DNA of 64,000 bases, from positions 2,910,001 to 2,974,000 of the forward strand of contig NZ_CP080327.1 of the NCBI RefSeq assembly GCF_019443285.1, in the 5' to 3' direction. A program made the translations under genes and the position numbers. The notes under the pieces were generated by a model. That model was not told the origin of the DNA. It searched no databases and saw only the letters and a list, made by a program, of their open reading frames with translations. How positions within the stretch are numbered: the first letter of the stretch is position 1; the number at the start of each line of letters is the position of its first letter. Of the stretch, positions 8,804 to 18,290 are shown piece by piece. Source of the stretch: Aquisediminimonas profunda. GTDB taxonomy: Bacteria > Pseudomonadota > Alphaproteobacteria > Sphingomonadales > Sphingomonadaceae.

Positions 8804-9820
8804 CTATAGCGTGATACATACCTTGCCCATATGCGCCCCGGACTGGAGATATTTGAAGGCAGCCGCACTGTCTTCGAGCGGAAAAACACGGTCGACGGTT
8901 GGCACGACGCCCCTTTTCTCGATCCATTCAATCATCGCCTCGAGCATGGAACGTGATCCCGTCTCAATGCCGTCGAGGCGCAGATTTTTTTGGAAGATCT
9001 CGGCGAGGTTGATCGTTGCGTCAAGGCCATCCACTAGACCTACAATGCTGACGGTCCCGTTCATTGCCGTCGCGCGAATTGAGTTGTCCAGGCTCGACGC
9101 ACCCCCAATATCGATGGAAAGATCCACTCCCTTTTGGTCAGTAAGCGCAAGCACGGCATCTGCCCAGTCTGGCGTATCACGATAGTTGATAACCGACGAC
9201 GCCCCCATTGTGCGCAACTTATCGAATTTTGCGTTGCTGCCCGATGTCGCAATAACCCGTGCCCCAGCCGCAACCGCGAGCTGCAGCGCAAATAGCGAAA
9301 CACCGCCAGTGCCCTCGACCAATATGGTCGCGTCGGATCGCAAGGCGCCGGCACGCGTCAGTGCATGCCATGCAGTCAATCCCGCCGTCGGAAGGGTCGC
9401 TGCGTGCACATCGTCAAGATGGCGCGGCGCGCGGACAAGACCTTCGGCGCTTAATAGAACAAGTTCGGCAAGAATGCCGTCAGCAGCCGGACCGCCCAGT
9501 CCTCCATTTCTTTTCGCCTCGGTCAACGGTCCGCGGATCCAATTTGGCAGGATTGTGGTCAGGACGCTGTCGCCGACATCGAACCGGGTTACACCCTGTC
9601 CGACTGCCAAAACCCGCCCGACACCGTCTGATCCCGGTACGCGGCCAACTGGCGGGCGCCACCTGTCGTGGCCGGTGGCCACCATGATATCCCTGAAATT
9701 CAGTGAGACCGCGCTCATTCGCACCAGGACCTGACCGGGCCCAGGCATTGGTGGCTCTTCCTTCTCGGCGAGATGCAGGTCATCGAGGTTGTAGTTTGCC
9801 GAAATCATGAGCTGACGCAT
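8804..9820 (-). CDS. Zinc-independent MDR alcohol dehydrogenase/quinone oxidoreductase
   Basis: A 338-aa medium-chain dehydrogenase/reductase. The N-terminal GroES-like half (about 1-125) has VSLNFRDIM and GSDGVGRVLAVGQGV. The Rossmann half (about 130-270) has the nucleotide loop VEGTGGVSLFALQLA. The catalytic-zinc Cys and the structural four-Cys lobe are absent, placing it with quinone oxidoreductase-like members using NAD(P)H. The substrate is unknown. ATG 9820 is chosen because GGAGG sits five bases upstream, where the frame from 9862 has no such site. It is divergent from the Lrp-family gene at 9959, which may regulate it. Confidence 0.88.
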   Translation of the reverse strand: MRQLMISANYNLDDLHLAEKEEPPMPGPGQVLVRMSAVSLNFRDIMVATGHDRWRPPVGRVPGSDGVGRVLAVGQGVTRFDVGDSVLTTILPNWIRGPLTEAKRNGGLGGPAADGILAELVLLSAEGLVRAPRHLDDVHAATLPTAGLTAWHALTRAGALRSDATILVEGTGGVSLFALQLAVAAGARVIATSGSNAKFDKLRTMGASSVINYRDTPDWADAVLALTDQKGVDLSIDIGGASSLDNSIRATAMNGTVSIVGLVDGLDATINLAEIFQKNLRLDGIETGSRSMLEAMIEWIEKRGVVPTVDRVFPLEDSAAAFKYLQSGAHMGKVCITL

Positions 9821-9958
9821 GTCATCCTCCAGAAAATTTGTGCGAGCTATTATCGTAGGCAAATGAACTAAGGTCCATGCCCTTAAGAAGGCGACTTGTA
9901 ATTAGTGGACAAGAAAGTTAGGTATATGCCATATGTTCCCTTGTAATATGAGGTTTCA

Positions 9959-10393
9959 TTGGATCGTCTCGACCAAAAGATAATTGCGGCGCTGGCGAGT
10001 CACGCCAGAATCTCACTCAAAGATCTGGCCGCGGCAGTCGGACTGGCTTCACCGAGCGCTGCAGAGCGTCTGAAACGGCTTGAAGAGCGCGGTGTGATTA
10101 CCGGTTACACCGTGGTCGCTGCACCGGACCTGCTGGGTTTTCCATTGCAGGCAATCGTTCGGATCAACCCGTTGCCGGGTCTGTTGAAGGAGGTGGAGCG
10201 TCTCGTCGAGGCGACGCCGCAGATCGTGGAATGTGACCGCGTTACCGGAGAGGACTGTTTTGTCGCTCGGGTGTTCTGCAAATCGATGGACGACCTGGAT
10301 CTCGTCCTTGAGCCATTCCACGACCGAGCTCGCACCAACACTTCGATCGTAAAAGGGCAGTCCGTCAAGCGGCGTTTGCCTCCTTTCGCCTGA
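9959..10393 (+). CDS. Lrp/AsnC-family transcriptional regulator
   Basis: A 144-aa protein with an N-terminal helix-turn-helix (about 1-50; DQKIIAALASHARISLKDLAAAVGLASPSAAERLKRLEERG) and a C-terminal RAM/AsnC ligand-binding domain (about 65-140; the VTGEDCFVARVFC strand and loop are typical). Such proteins bind amino acids or small effectors and regulate neighbouring genes as octamers. The frame opens at a TTG start with AGG upstream; no in-frame ATG exists earlier. The divergent MDR dehydrogenase is the obvious target, by position only. The C-terminus KRRLPPFA is complete. Confidence 0.9.
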   Translation: MDRLDQKIIAALASHARISLKDLAAAVGLASPSAAERLKRLEERGVITGYTVVAAPDLLGFPLQAIVRINPLPGLLKEVERLVEATPQIVECDRVTGEDCFVARVFCKSMDDLDLVLEPFHDRARTNTSIVKGQSVKRRLPPFA

Positions 10394-10477
10394 AGAACGA
10401 TTGCGGATTCCGTAAAACTGTCTTCATTCATTTATTGGCTCTTCAAGGGCCCTTTTTCGAGTAACGGCCACAAGCCG

Positions 10478-11101
10478 CTAAGCGTTCGTGCTCAGGTCCG
10501 CTGTTGACAGTAGCAAACCGAATAGAACTAAAATGCACCCTATCACTCCATTCACCGTTTGCTGATGGGTCATGACCAACTTCCTGATCGCTGGTCGAGA
10601 GAGAAAAATGGAGACGCCTCCGAACCAAATCAGGTGCGAGATAGAGATCGCAAAACCATAGCCCAGCTTTGTGCTGACTGGCGTGTTTGGGCCCATTGCC
10701 TGAGCATATAGACTCACAACGAATATAGATGTCTTTGGGTTAAGTGCGTTTGTGAGTATTCCGCGAAATAGAGTTCCAGCCTGACCGCCACCCGCCTCTA
10801 AGGTATCCGCGCTCAATGTCAGGGGGGGTGCAATGGCTGTACTGACCCCAAGATAGATTAGGTAACCCGCGCCAGCGATTTTGATGAAATCGAGGAAGTT
10901 TGGAATCCAATGCTCGACCATTGCCAGGCCGAAAACGGCGTAGGCAATATGAAACCAACAAGCGATTGCAATGCCAAATGCAACGATTATGCCCGCGCGA
11001 CGCCCTTGTATGGAGCTAACGCGCGAGACCAACGCAAAGTCGGCTCCAGGACTAATTACTGCAAGCCAGATTATCCCCAGAATTATGAAAAACTGTTCCA
11101 T
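10478..11101 (-). CDS. LysE-family amino-acid/metabolite exporter
   Basis: A 207-aa inner-membrane protein with about six hydrophobic helices and the LysE/RhtB signature near the N-terminus (ISPGADFALVSRVSSIQGRRAGI) and later GILTNALNPKTSIFV. These proteins export amino acids or related metabolites by proton antiport; the substrate is not predictable here. ATG 11101 (MEQFFIIL) is preferred over the longer frame from 11200 because family members begin with this hydrophobic segment and the longer version would run into the LysR operator. Divergent from a LysR regulator, the classical LysE-LysG arrangement. Confidence 0.9.
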   Translation of the reverse strand: MEQFFIILGIIWLAVISPGADFALVSRVSSIQGRRAGIIVAFGIAIACWFHIAYAVFGLAMVEHWIPNFLDFIKIAGAGYLIYLGVSTAIAPPLTLSADTLEAGGGQAGTLFRGILTNALNPKTSIFVVSLYAQAMGPNTPVSTKLGYGFAISISHLIWFGGVSIFLSRPAIRKLVMTHQQTVNGVIGCILVLFGLLLSTADLSTNA

Positions 11102-11185
11102 GGCAGTGCGCTCGACCAATTGAAGGTGCGCCGCCCTCTCGTCGGTTGTGACCTCTTTGAAAAACGAAAAATCATCTGCTAAATC

Positions 11186-11200
11186 GTGAGAAAAATTCAC
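11186..11200. promoter_or_regulatory. Candidate LysR-type operator (T-N11-A)
   Basis: GTGAGAAAAATTCAC is an imperfect dyad with T and A separated by 11 bases, the usual LysR-family box. It lies between the divergent LysE and LysR genes, about 10 bases before the LysR start, so it suits autoregulation. Binding is inferred. Confidence 0.5.
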
Positions 11201-11210
11201 AGGTTATGGT

Positions 11211-12110
11211 ATGCCTTCAAAGCGTTTACCCAATCTTGGTTCGCTCCGCGTCTTCGAGGCAGCCGCGCGAAAGAGGAGTTTTGTCGCCGCTGCGGTTGAA
11301 CTAAATGTGACGCATGGTGCGATTTCCAAACAAGTCCAAGCGCTAGAGCGCGAGCTTGGCACCAAACTGTTTGAGCGCCGTAATCGCGGCATTTTTCTGA
11401 CACCCCAAGGACATTGGTTAGCGGGGCGGTTGGCCATTGTGTTTGGCGAACTTAGTCGAACTATGGACACATTCCTCGCCAACGCATCGACTGCTGCACC
11501 GCTAACGGTGTCCTGCGAGTCAACTCTGTGCCTTCGATTTTTGATACCCGCATTGACGTCCCTCAAGCACGAAACAGACTTGGATATCCGAGTATTTGCT
11601 GCAGGGGGTCCAATTGATTTTCGTCCGGGATATGTCGACGTAGCCGTAAGACGGGACGACTTCGAAATTCCGCCCGGGGTTCGGGCGACATGGTTGGCCG
11701 ATGAATGGATGGGGCCCGTTATGAACCCATTGATTGTGAACAAAGGTGTGCAAACTATTCCCCGCCTGCACAGCGAAAGCAGACCGAATGCCTGGGGTAA
11801 CTGGGAATTGACCACAGGAATCAAATATGCGGGCACTGATATTCTGTATGAACATTTCTTTCTTGCGATCCAGGCCGCCGAAGCCGGACAGGGTATAGCT
11901 TTGGCCTCTATCCATATGGTAGCCAATGAGCTGGAAGCAGGCAGGCTAATTGCACCAAACGGATTTACACGCGATGGCAGCAATTATGTTGCATTACGAC
12001 CGGCTGGTACTGACGATGAAAGAGTGGATGCGTTTTTGGACTGGTTTCAATTGCGCTTGGGTTCGAATGTCAAAGATGGACTATGTCATAGCAACTCCAC
12101 CACGCCTTAA
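11211..12110 (+). CDS. LysR-family transcriptional regulator (GcvA-like)
   Basis: A 299-aa LysR regulator. The N-terminal winged helix-turn-helix (about 1-66) reads LPNLGSLRVFEAAAR, then AISKQVQALERELGTKLFER; the effector-binding domain covers about 90-290. The ending of the DNA-binding part and the AAEAGQGIALA segment resemble the GcvA/AmpR subgroup. It probably controls the divergent LysE exporter through the dyad at 11186-11200. The inducer is unknown. Confidence 0.9.
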   Translation: MPSKRLPNLGSLRVFEAAARKRSFVAAAVELNVTHGAISKQVQALERELGTKLFERRNRGIFLTPQGHWLAGRLAIVFGELSRTMDTFLANASTAAPLTVSCESTLCLRFLIPALTSLKHETDLDIRVFAAGGPIDFRPGYVDVAVRRDDFEIPPGVRATWLADEWMGPVMNPLIVNKGVQTIPRLHSESRPNAWGNWELTTGIKYAGTDILYEHFFLAIQAAEAGQGIALASIHMVANELEAGRLIAPNGFTRDGSNYVALRPAGTDDERVDAFLDWFQLRLGSNVKDGLCHSNSTTP

Positions 12111-12215
12111 GAGGGGCCGGTAGTCGCTCAAGTTCATGCAATTGCATCAGAGGGGCGGTGGTGCACGGAACCGGATTATAGCGCTTGGCGAGCATTTCAC
12201 ATAATGCATGGCGCA

Positions 12216-13988
12216 TCATGTGAACGAGCCCAAGTCAGGTTGACCCATGGTTTCAGGCTGACCAATACAATGATGCCCCCGAAAAAGGTTCGTAGGATCA
12301 TAGCGCTTTTTGGCCGCGAGTAGCCGAGGAAAATTTCCACCCCAATATGCTGCCTGCCAGTGTGATCCGAAATAGTCGGCCTCCGAAACATAGCTTCCAG
12401 CATTGGGCACGAGGTTTTTGATCGGAGCCATTGCCGCAGAAACGCGCTCCGCTTCTACGCGACCTGTGCCTAGATCTGGCTCATGGCCGGGAATTCCTGG
12501 CCAAGCGGGCGGACCTTCCGCAGCACAGATGAGAAGTGCAAACGCATCGAGCACTTCCGGATTTGTCGCTGTCTGGCGCGCCAACCTGAGTGCCTCGGCA
12601 GTTCCGCCGGCTAGGCCTTTGTTTGTGTGCAGGCCAACCGACCATTTTGATGACGCCTCGACAAGAGCCTCGACAAGCGCACTTCGGCGATCCGATCTCA
12701 ATAGTCTCGATGGCAACCAGCATGACTGATAAGCATGAATAATCTGCCCAGCTTCGCCCTGATTTGTCGCCCAGAACAGATTGTCCTGTGGCGCACCTGG
12801 CCGGTCGTCGTTCAGGACAATGCCGGGCATAGATTTGAGGAATGACGGGTCCCAGAAGCGACGCGCTGGCACAGACAGCACGAAGGGCTCGCCCCCTAGC
12901 TCATAATCTCCTGAACGATCAGCAATCCATGAAATGAAAGGAGCCCATACCACCTTGATCTGTTCGGCTGTCAGCCCGTGGCAAAGCATCGAGATGGTCA
13001 ACTTGCGACCCGGGCGGAAGTTCAGCTGTTCGCCCCATTCGGGAACAAACAAGGCCTCGGCGTAAAAATCGATAGTTCTTGCAACCAGCGCAGACCAGGC
13101 CGCATCTGACTTTGCCTGGACTGAAAACAAAATGGCACTAATCGAGTCTGGCAATGGGTAGGTCTTGAGTGTCAGGCGCGTCACAATACCAAAGGTTCCG
13201 CCGCCGCCCCCTTTTAGGGCATAGAACAACTCCGGCTCGCTATGAGCGTTTGCGATTCTTATTTTTCCGTCAGCGGTGACGACTTCCGCTTCGAGCAGAT
13301 TCGCGGCTCCGGTGCCGAAAGTTTTTGAAAAACTGCCAAAGCCTCCGCCCTGAACGAAGCCTGCGACCCCGACGGTCAGGCATCCACCGCCTTGAACATA
13401 TCTGCCGCCCTCAGCCGCGACCTTCCGGTAAACATCTCCCCAAATTGCCCCAGCGCCTATCGAGACCGCTTCAACGCCTTTGGAAGGCAGCGATGCCCCA
13501 AAGGGAACAAAATGATCGTGCATGACGACAGAGCGCATGCCCCGGGTCCAGATCAGCAGAGATCCTTCGGCATTCGAATTGCCAAAATAGCTGTGCCCAC
13601 CGCCTTTGACGACAGGACGAATGCCATGACGCCGGGCAAAATTCACGGCTGCCGCCACGTCTGAAGCGGTTTCGGCGGCAACAGCATATTCGCTGGCCCG
13701 GCTGGTCCATCCATCGATCCAACCAAGAGTCTGGGTCAGTGCAGGCTCATCCCCCAAAAAATAGGGATTCTTTAAACGTCGAAACAGTTCGGCAGCACCT
13801 TTGCCGTTGGCTCGCGCGCACGCTTCGAGCGGCGACTCAACTTTCAACAATCGCGGACCGACTTTCGCTTGAAGAGCACTCCAATCAAGACCAGGCTTCG
13901 ATTTGAATGGAGTCGCAAAACCTTGCAACGGCAGAGCATTGGAGACCGTTGCACCGCCCAACAATTTCAGCAACAATCTTCGGTTCAC
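12216..13988 (-). CDS. Secreted BBE-type FAD-linked oxidase
   Basis: A 590-aa protein. Its N-terminus MNRRLLLKLLGGATVSNALP looks like an export signal, though only one Arg pair is present and a Tat assignment is uncertain. FAD_binding_4 occupies about 90-260; VVKGGGHSYFGNSN carries the His and GGGCLTVGVAGFVQGGG the Cys that link FAD covalently at two points in the berberine-bridge family. A BBE-type C-terminus (NFPRLLAAKKRYDPTNLF, about 550-580) closes the fold. Bacterial members oxidise sugars or alkaloid-like alcohols with O2; the substrate is unknown. It is isolated, with repeat-bearing sequence upstream. Confidence 0.87.
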   Translation of the reverse strand: MNRRLLLKLLGGATVSNALPLQGFATPFKSKPGLDWSALQAKVGPRLLKVESPLEACARANGKGAAELFRRLKNPYFLGDEPALTQTLGWIDGWTSRASEYAVAAETASDVAAAVNFARRHGIRPVVKGGGHSYFGNSNAEGSLLIWTRGMRSVVMHDHFVPFGASLPSKGVEAVSIGAGAIWGDVYRKVAAEGGRYVQGGGCLTVGVAGFVQGGGFGSFSKTFGTGAANLLEAEVVTADGKIRIANAHSEPELFYALKGGGGGTFGIVTRLTLKTYPLPDSISAILFSVQAKSDAAWSALVARTIDFYAEALFVPEWGEQLNFRPGRKLTISMLCHGLTAEQIKVVWAPFISWIADRSGDYELGGEPFVLSVPARRFWDPSFLKSMPGIVLNDDRPGAPQDNLFWATNQGEAGQIIHAYQSCWLPSRLLRSDRRSALVEALVEASSKWSVGLHTNKGLAGGTAEALRLARQTATNPEVLDAFALLICAAEGPPAWPGIPGHEPDLGTGRVEAERVSAAMAPIKNLVPNAGSYVSEADYFGSHWQAAYWGGNFPRLLAAKKRYDPTNLFRGHHCIGQPETMGQPDLGSFT

Positions 13989-14316
13989 AACAGCTCCATT
14001 ATGGAATCGATCTAACTTATCTTGTCAGTTCTTCGACCCCCTCTCAAGGGGGAAGAAGTCTACTTGCCGCACCGCCTTTGAACCGGTCGCCCGCAATCAT
14101 GAGCACAAAACCTCTTGAGTGTGCGGCAGATGCGACGGGCCCAAGAAGGCACTTCCAGTTCAATCTCAGACCACAGGTTCAGTGCTAGGAGATAGGCAGC
14201 GTTCGACGACGCAAAGAGCGAATTTTCAAATTCAAACGTCCGCTTTGGGGTCAATTGCAACAGCGCCAGAACGGCGGCTTTGGGGTGGAAAACGGACATC
14301 TGGGTGAATGATCGGT
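13989..14316. other. Intergenic gap with repeat, no gene seen
   Basis: Upstream sequence of the BBE-type oxidase and one repeat copy (14235-14300). Short open frames here have unbalanced composition and run through the repeat, so they are not called. Confidence 0.55.
14235..14300. repeat. Dispersed intergenic repeat, copy 4
   Basis: Runs from AACGTCCGCTTTGGGGT to TGGGGTGGAAAACGGACAT, with facing TCCGC-type and CGGACAT ends. One of the clearest copies. Confidence 0.75.
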
Positions 14317-14823
14317 TTAGTCCCTCAAATCGTGTTCTTTCTCGCAGTCGCCCCATAATTGCATGCCTTCGCCCTCAAATTGAAGCGAACCCGAAGATGT
14401 AAAATCCCAGACTGCCATCCATAGGTGCGCGTTTCGCTTTTCACCGAACCACTCGAGGGAACCGCTGCCACCGTATCCATTGTTTGTGGCCTGAGTGAAC
14501 CTGACTCTACCCGCCAGATTCTTTGGAAACCGTATCTCCATAATGTCGCCCGTTCTGGGGCGCCGTCCTACGGGAGAGACAAGATAGATTGTCATCACAG
14601 GTGCTATCGAGTGGCCATCTGAACCGAACAAATTACCCTTTTGTGCTACCGGATACATTTTACATGCATCGGTTGCACCCAGATGAGCCAGGTTTTGTCG
14701 AATTGAATGCGTGGAAACGTAAAGGGCGTCGTATTTCATGAGCAATAGATACCCGCTGAGCAACACGACGACTGCCAGAGCGAGGAGCAGACTCATTCTA
14801 CGAAGGCCGCGGACACTAATCAC
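14317..14823 (-). CDS. Hypothetical membrane-anchored protein
   Basis: A 168-aa protein with one N-terminal membrane segment (about 10-30, MSLLLALAVVVLLSGYLLL) and a predicted periplasmic domain rich in beta strands and aromatic residues (GSGSLEWFGEKRNAHLWMAVWDF). Two Cys occur in the domain (DACKMYP, GDCEKEH). The family is not recognised. The frame starts with GTG at 14823, with TAGGA upstream; an in-frame ATG at 14796 would keep the membrane segment. It lies between two repeat copies, like its neighbours. Confidence 0.55.
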   Translation of the reverse strand: MISVRGLRRMSLLLALAVVVLLSGYLLLMKYDALYVSTHSIRQNLAHLGATDACKMYPVAQKGNLFGSDGHSIAPVMTIYLVSPVGRRPRTGDIMEIRFPKNLAGRVRFTQATNNGYGGSGSLEWFGEKRNAHLWMAVWDFTSSGSLQFEGEGMQLWGDCEKEHDLRD

Positions 14824-14850
14824 TGTGACATCCTACGTGCCCAGCGAACT

Positions 14851-14912
14851 TCTGCAATGCGGTCGTTCACGACCCAGCCGAAGTGACGGATTTGGGTGGA
14901 AACCGGACATTG
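14851..14912. repeat. Dispersed intergenic repeat, copy 5
   Basis: From TCTGCAATGCGGTCGTTCAC to GGGTGGAAACCGGACATT. It lies just upstream of the GTG start at 14823. Confidence 0.7.
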
Positions 14913-15074
14913 AGGAAGGGATGCCCGCCGAGGCAGCTGCCGCGCTAAAGGCGGTCATTGTCGGACCAATGCTGGGACCTTGGAACCTGCCGTGCATTAA
15001 GATTGCGGTTCATCGGAAGGCTGCACGATTCCGGCCCAACTGCCTTCGGGCGCGGGCCGGCAAATTGGGCCCAT

Positions 15075-15587
15075 TCAATTTCCGCCCTTATCGTGGTTAT
15101 CCGATTGAGATCGATCGAGGCGGCGCGGAGCCGCTGCTGGCGAAGTAATAGCGCAGCGGCGACGCATCGTGGCGAGGCGTTCGACGGTAAGGCCGCCATT
15201 CTGGCTTGCGCAAATCCGCCCCTGCAGGTCGAACACCACCGCGAAGGGTAATCCCGAGGCGCGGTTGGACCAGGCAGCAAGCATTGAGACCGAAGAGCCT
15301 CGCCCATGATGAACGCGATCAGCGGGCAGAGCTTTCAGCAGGGCACGCGACTGTTCGATCGGGGTATCGAGCGCAACGACATGGACCGGCAACGGACCGG
15401 CAGCACGTTGAAGGTCGGGCCAGACGGCAATTTCTGCACGGCATGGCGCACACCAGGCCGCCCAGAACATAACGACAGAAGGCATGGGGATCGCTAGACC
15501 GGCGAGTGGACCGGAGACTTCGGCGCTGCGACCGCTCGACGGCGCGGCAGTCAGCAAAAAAACCAGCAAGAAGAAGCGCCAAACCAT
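15075..15587 (-). CDS. Exported thioredoxin-fold protein (TlpA-like)
   Basis: A 170-aa protein with a signal peptide (about 1-22) and a thioredoxin-like domain whose active site is WCAPC (in MFWAAWCAPCRAE). The cis-Pro region appears as SGLPFAVVFD. TlpA/ResA-type proteins reduce disulfides in the periplasm, often for cytochrome c maturation or metallochaperones. The tail after about residue 145 is polar and not part of the fold. No cytochrome assembly genes flank it, so its partner is unknown. It is divergent from the TPR-TonB_C gene across about 100 bases. Confidence 0.8.
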   Translation of the reverse strand: MVWRFFLLVFLLTAAPSSGRSAEVSGPLAGLAIPMPSVVMFWAAWCAPCRAEIAVWPDLQRAAGPLPVHVVALDTPIEQSRALLKALPADRVHHGRGSSVSMLAAWSNRASGLPFAVVFDLQGRICASQNGGLTVERLATMRRRCAITSPAAAPRRLDRSQSDNHDKGGN

Positions 15588-15690
15588 ATCCGGCGATGAT
15601 ATTTGACAAGCCGTTGTTGCGAAAGCGCAAAGTCGATTGACAATTTAAGGGTTGCGAGGTGCAATATGAACATAGCCTTTGGGGACAAGC

Positions 15691-17646
15691 ATGAACGCGG
15701 CACTTTTAGGAGTCTTGGCGACTGCACTGACCCCGGTAACTCCCCCCGCAGCCCAACCTCAGTCGCTGCAGGCACAATTTGATGCAGCAACCAAAGCCAT
15801 GGCGAGTGAAGACTGCAAGGCTGCGATCGCCCTGTTCGCAACGCTTGAAGCAAGACCGACGGTGACGCGGAATGCGCCAGTGCTCGCGACGGTGCGGGCA
15901 AGGCGCGGCCGTTGTCTCCTAAAGCTCGGGCGCGATGAAGAAGCGCGGCCGCTGCTGGTTGCGGCAATCGAAAAGCTACCCGCCGACCAGCCCAATTACC
16001 GGCTCGACCGTTACCAGGCGAACATGGCGCTGGGCCTCATCGACTATCAGCGACTCGATTATGGCGCAGCACGGACCTCGCTGGAGGCAGGATTGGCCCT
16101 TGCCGACGATCCCGGCGACAAGATGAATGCCGAACTTTGGCTCGGTCGTGTGCTGATGTTCGATGATCCGACGGCGGCGTTGAATTATGCGCAGGGCGCG
16201 ATGGCAATCCTGGCGTCGCAACCGAAGCTGGAGGGCAAGACTCAAGCCGGTTTGCGCACCGTCTATGCGCGCGTTCTGCTTAACCGAGGCGACATCAAAG
16301 GTGCGTTGTCCGAATTGCGGCGATCAGTGAGTCAGCAAGGCGGGCTCGATACCCGAGTTGTGCTGAGCGAAGTCGTGACGCGTTCAGATTATGCGATCGC
16401 CGCGCTGCTCAACAAGGATGCCGACACGGCGCGCGAGATGATGGCGTACACAGGCGCGGGCCGCTTCGCTAAAGCCCCATTTGCGACCGCTCGCGCGATC
16501 GACCTGCCGTCATGCGGCGAGGATGGCATTGGGCCCGAGGATTCGGCCATTGTAGAGTTTGCGCTGAACGACAATGGGGTCGTAGTCTCGGCGCAACCAG
16601 TCTGGGCGTCCCGGCCCGGTCCGATGGCGCGTGTTTTTGCGCGGGCGGTGCGCGGCTGGTCGTGGAAGCCTGAAGACGCCAAGCAAATCCCTGCATTCTT
16701 TCGTGTTGTCACTCGCGTGGAGCTGCGCTGCACCAATACGACGTCACGGCCGGGGGTCCTGGACGCGCTCTGGGACTCAGTTGCAAACTGGATGGCGACG
16801 CAAAAGCTAGTGTCGGTCACATGGAATGGAAGCGCAGCAGCAGCGTTACCTGGACTACTCGTCAAGCTGGCCAATGCAAAAGCAAGTGGGCCGCCGGTTG
16901 CGCGCGTGCCGGTCTCCGACGCCATCGCAAAGAACGCTGCGGCGAGCAACGAGCAACGGCTCGCGGCGGCCGAAGACGCCTATGCCGTACTGACCGAAGC
17001 CAAGGCACCAGCACCGGTTCTTGTCTATTACGCGATCACGGCATTTCAAGCAGCGAGCCTAGAAAAGCGTGGTGCGGCAGCCGAAAGGTTGCTGATGTCG
17101 CGGCTAGCGGATACCCACATCGCTTCGGACCAAATCGCCAATGCAGCGGCCCAACTATTCCTGTCTGATATTGGCGCGCTCCCAACGGACGGATTGCTGA
17201 CCCGACTCGGCACGATAACTGCCGAAGGGTACCTGCCCGATAAGGACCCGCTGCGCATCGCTGCGTTGGTCAGGATCGCCGATCTGCAGGCACGCAAAGG
17301 TGCTTTCGACGCCGCTCAAGCGGCCTATGACAAGACAGGGCTCGACGCGGCTCAATGTGCGCTGATTGGGCCGCCTCCCAGAATGACGAGTACGGGCGCG
17401 AGCTCAAGCGATTTCCCAATGGAAGCCATGCGCTGGGGTTTTGAAGGGTGGGTTCGATTTGAAACCGACATCGACGCGAAGGGACGAACTCTCAACCAGC
17501 GCGCCGTCATCGCCTACCCGCCATTCGTGTTTCGCGAGGCGGCACTGGGGGTCGCCAAAGGGATACGCTACACACAAAGTTATCGCCCTGCCGGCGAAAA
17601 GGCGTGCACGGGCATGCAGCAAGTGGTCAATTTCCGCATTCCGTGA
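15691..17646 (+). CDS. TPR protein with TonB C-terminal-like domains
   Basis: A 651-aa exported protein. A short signal (about 1-20) precedes TPR-like helical repeats (about 25-235), then a segment resembling a TonB C-terminal domain (about 265-350, IVEFALNDNGVVVSAQPVWASRPG), another helical stretch, and a second, clearer TonB_C-like domain at the end (WGFEGWVRFETDIDAKGRTLNQRAV to VNFRIP). TonB_C domains contact outer-membrane receptors. Here no N-terminal TonB membrane anchor is evident, so it is not a classical energy transducer. ATG 15691 with GGGGA upstream is preferred to TTG 15679. Confidence 0.72.
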   Translation: MNAALLGVLATALTPVTPPAAQPQSLQAQFDAATKAMASEDCKAAIALFATLEARPTVTRNAPVLATVRARRGRCLLKLGRDEEARPLLVAAIEKLPADQPNYRLDRYQANMALGLIDYQRLDYGAARTSLEAGLALADDPGDKMNAELWLGRVLMFDDPTAALNYAQGAMAILASQPKLEGKTQAGLRTVYARVLLNRGDIKGALSELRRSVSQQGGLDTRVVLSEVVTRSDYAIAALLNKDADTAREMMAYTGAGRFAKAPFATARAIDLPSCGEDGIGPEDSAIVEFALNDNGVVVSAQPVWASRPGPMARVFARAVRGWSWKPEDAKQIPAFFRVVTRVELRCTNTTSRPGVLDALWDSVANWMATQKLVSVTWNGSAAAALPGLLVKLANAKASGPPVARVPVSDAIAKNAAASNEQRLAAAEDAYAVLTEAKAPAPVLVYYAITAFQAASLEKRGAAAERLLMSRLADTHIASDQIANAAAQLFLSDIGALPTDGLLTRLGTITAEGYLPDKDPLRIAALVRIADLQARKGAFDAAQAAYDKTGLDAAQCALIGPPPRMTSTGASSSDFPMEAMRWGFEGWVRFETDIDAKGRTLNQRAVIAYPPFVFREAALGVAKGIRYTQSYRPAGEKACTGMQQVVNFRIP

Positions 17647-17781
17647 GGAATCTGTCTGAAGCTGCCGCCGATGTTCAGGCTGCTTATGCCCGAATGACAC
17701 CGCCGATAATCCCGACGTTCTGCCTTTCCAATTCTGGGCGAAATAGATGTCACCTTTCGGGAGCATCTATTTTGCTCCTAA

Positions 17782-17841
17782 ATGGCCGCAATGGGGCCGT
17801 TCGCTGACCGACCGCTACGTCTCATTTGGGGTGGGAAGTTG
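17782..17841. repeat. Dispersed intergenic repeat, copy 6
   Basis: GGCCGCAATGGGGCCGTTCG, then GACCGACCGCT, then CATTTGGGGTGGGAAGTTG. The internal GACCG and terminal GGGGTGG blocks are well kept. Confidence 0.7.
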
Positions 17842-17864
17842 AAAAAAACGGTTTAGGATTGCTT

Positions 17865-18242
17865 ATGGCTGGACCCCGGAGTTTCGCGGAAGGACCTCGC
17901 GTCTACGTAGCTGTTATAGCTACGCTAAGTTATGTGATCGCCTTTTTGCCACTATTATTTCTTGGTGCGGAAGGTTGGTGGCTAATTAAGATTTTGGCGA
18001 TGGCGTCTGCCCCACTTATTGTGGTTGCGAGTATCGTGGCAGTTGTCTTCGCCAACTCAGTGCTTCGTCATCCATTTAGGTGGGCGAGTGCCGGTGCATT
18101 GGCGGCGATTACAATCAGCAGCTTTGCGCTGTGGCAATTTACGGGAACGAGCATCGGTCTGCTTTCTTTGCCGGTCGCCCTGCCAGCCGCGTTGCTTTTT
18201 TACGCATTTGCGCGCGTGCGCCAAAAAGCATCCAATTCCTGA
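17865..18242 (+). CDS. Small hypothetical membrane protein
   Basis: A 125-aa protein with about four membrane helices (VAVIATLSYVIAFLPLLFL; LAMASAPLIVVASIVAVVF; ASAGALAAITISSFALW; GLLSLPVALPAALLFYAF) and a basic C-terminus. The family is not recognised. ATG 17865 (MAGPRSF) is preferred to an earlier frame start inside the repeat copy. It is flanked on both sides by repeat copies. Confidence 0.6.
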   Translation: MAGPRSFAEGPRVYVAVIATLSYVIAFLPLLFLGAEGWWLIKILAMASAPLIVVASIVAVVFANSVLRHPFRWASAGALAAITISSFALWQFTGTSIGLLSLPVALPAALLFYAFARVRQKASNS

Positions 18243-18290
18243 CAATGTCGAATAAGCTGCTAAAGCGCCTACTGCAGCCATTCCAGCCGC

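Noticed and set aside
10394-10477. AAGGGCCCTTTTTC as terminator between convergent Lrp and LysE genes
   Set aside because: The palindrome has no loop and only a five-base stem, so a terminator call is not supported.
14060-14356. Minus-strand open frame of 98 codons
   Set aside because: Overlaps a dispersed repeat and the end of the 14317-14823 gene; Arg- and Cys-rich low-quality composition.
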